Assembly: GCA_902780635.1 (NCBI GenBank)
Contig: CACZGH010000030.1
Span: forward strand, 1-64,000
From: an uncultured Prevotellaceae bacterium
GTDB taxonomy: Bacteria; Bacteroidota; Bacteroidia; Bacteroidales; Bacteroidaceae
Length of the DNA stretch: 64,000 nucleotides
Direction: 5' to 3'
The notes under the pieces were generated by a model. The model was not told where the DNA came from. It worked only from the letters and a program-made list of their open reading frames with translations, and searched no databases. The stretch's first letter is position 1, and each line of letters begins with the position of its first letter. This document shows positions 63,005 to 64,000 of this stretch, piece by piece. The position numbers were made by a program, and so were the translations under genes.

Positions 63005-64000
63005 CTAATTCCTATATGCAGGATTCTGATAAGCTTTCTTCTCTTCATCAGACATGATCATACCATCGAGCTGACCCTGCGGAATCGGACGGAGATAGTA
63101 ACCGTCGGGGATATCACGAGTGAAGGTCTCGAGATCCTTGTCGGTGTAACCACTGCCAGCAATCCGATATTTGGAGGCACGCTCTTTCCAGGTCTGGGTG
63201 CGCACGAGGTCAAACCAGCGGTATCCCTCACCCCAGAACTCACGGCTACGCTCATCGAGGATGTAGTCGATGGTGATGGTTGCAGGAGTTGCAGCCACCA
63301 TCTCTGCGGAGTGGTCAACAAAGACAGCCACATTGTCATTCTGGCTGAAGGTCTGCTTGCCGGCACGGGCACGGAGCACATTGACCATATTTCTGGCATC
63401 TTCGTTCTTATTGAGTTTCACAGCAGCCTCAGCGGCGATGAGATAGAACTCAGAGTACTTGGCGATGTTCCAAGGACGTGGGCTACCACCATTCACCTTA
63501 CTGCCTAAGCCACCATTATTGTCTGTGCGGTAGATACCGATTTTCCAGTTGATGGGGTATTTCTTACGGCTGATGTGGTTGACAGCAACCACGAAGTCGG
63601 GACGATCAGGCATCTCACCGAAGCCAAGTTTACCATCGGCACCAGTGTAGTTGATCTTGCTGTCCTCGCTCTCAGGCACCCAGCTGAAATAGACGTCGTT
63701 GGGTCCCACCTGCATGCCGTTGGCACCGTAAACGAAAGGCTCATTGTTGCCAGACTTATGCCAGTTGGTGTGATAGCGCAGAGTGAAAGTAGCGTCGTAG
63801 CGGGAGTCGATAGCCTTGACAGCATCTTCCCACACACCACCTTCCATGAAGTTGTCGGCGATAGGAGCCATACGGGTCCAAGGACGGCCGAGACCCTGCA
63901 CGGCCTCACGCTGAATAGGATTGATGGTTGCACCAGAAGCAGCCTTGGCAGTCATCTCAGTGTAGTTCCAAGTCTCCATCCAGTAGGCGAAGTTTTCAGG
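63005..64000 (-). CDS. RagB/SusD-family outer-membrane nutrient-uptake lipoprotein, C-terminal part
   Basis: The last 331 codons of a gene whose start lies beyond the right edge; the frame stays open to base 64000 (PENFAYWMETW). The visible part has the SusD-type C-terminal region: GRPWTRMAPIADNFMEGGVW, NIAKYSEFYLIAAEAAVKLN (TPR-like helix), MVNVLRARAG, YILDERSREFWGEGYRWFDL (the hallmark E-R-R-E-F-x-GEG-RW-F-DL block) and GYYLRPIPQGQLDG. SusD proteins sit over SusC TonB-dependent channels and help capture glycans or other large nutrients. The SusC partner should be further right, upstream in transcription. Confidence 0.93.
   Translation of the reverse strand, partial: PENFAYWMETWNYTEMTAKAASGATINPIQREAVQGLGRPWTRMAPIADNFMEGGVWEDAVKAIDSRYDATFTLRYHTNWHKSGNNEPFVYGANGMQVGPNDVYFSWVPESEDSKINYTGADGKLGFGEMPDRPDFVVAVNHISRKKYPINWKIGIYRTDNNGGLGSKVNGGSPRPWNIAKYSEFYLIAAEAAVKLNKNEDARNMVNVLRARAGKQTFSQNDNVAVFVDHSAEMVAATPATITIDYILDERSREFWGEGYRWFDLVRTQTWKERASKYRIAGSGYTDKDLETFTRDIPDGYYLRPIPQGQLDGMIMSDEEKKAYQNPAYRN

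Overview
The window looks like chromosomal DNA of a Bacteroidales bacterium, most likely Prevotella-like. The evidence is: Bacteroidetes-type promoters (a TAnnTTTGC box about 20-40 bases before many starts, with few strong Shine-Dalgarno sites), a RagB/SusD-type outer-membrane protein, a Rho factor with a long acidic/Ala-rich insert, a TM-tethered anti-sigma/beta-barrel protein, and complete rhamnose, hexuronate and arginine catabolic gene sets of Bacteroidetes type. No rRNA genes, intact tRNA genes or CRISPR array were seen.

Layout. (1) 1-9250 is accessory DNA. It holds the start of an AbiEi-like gene running off the left edge, a 5'-truncated tRNA-Ser(GGA) fragment that probably marks the right end of an integrated element, a small XRE repressor with a palindromic operator, a complete type I restriction-modification operon (hsdR-hsdM-hsdS), an orphan small gene, an AT-rich gap, and a two-gene phage/plasmid-type replication module bracketed by related repeats. 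(2) 9277-13411 (minus) is an operon of a SpoIIE/RsbU-like phosphatase-kinase fusion, a DASS-type transporter with RCK domains, and a STAS antagonist. (3) 13597-31359 contains two hexuronate blocks (LacI regulator-uxaA-NhaC-like transporter; uxuA-uxuB-uxaB). Between them lie a flotillin, a GH25 lysozyme-like protein, a zinc-ribbon/Ser-rich membrane protein, a CbpA-type DnaJ and ribosomal protein S1. (4) 31562-36744 (minus) has a four-helix-bundle protein with an 8-residue repeat tail, guaA, and a three-domain sugar kinase/RapZ-C/nucleotidyltransferase fusion with a small membrane protein. (5) 36967-42802 is a rhamnose regulon: AraC regulator-rhaD facing rhaB-rhaA-rhaT. (6) 43200-48127 (minus) carries groES-groEL, an alternative sigma-70 factor, rmuC and an AlkZ-related gene. 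(7) 48265-54756 is an arginine-to-glutamate pathway (rocD, citrulline hydrolase, pruA, arginine deiminase) plus alanine dehydrogenase. (8) 55036-64000 has rho, then an ECF sigma / dual-membrane anti-sigma operon, a TPR protein, a solute-binding lipoprotein, and the C-terminal part of a SusD-like protein.

The most notable points are the kinase-RapZ-nucleotidyltransferase fusion, a shared -24/-12-like motif ahead of groES and the dnaJ-like gene (with no ordinary promoter box in the groES leader), the sigma/anti-sigma-barrel pair, the phosphatase-transporter-STAS operon, and a set of unusual intergenic micro-repeat arrays (TCTAGA-, GCGAAAA- and TTAACTCC-type) that fold into hairpins between genes. 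Everything here was read by eye; family names rest on recognised motifs, not on searches.
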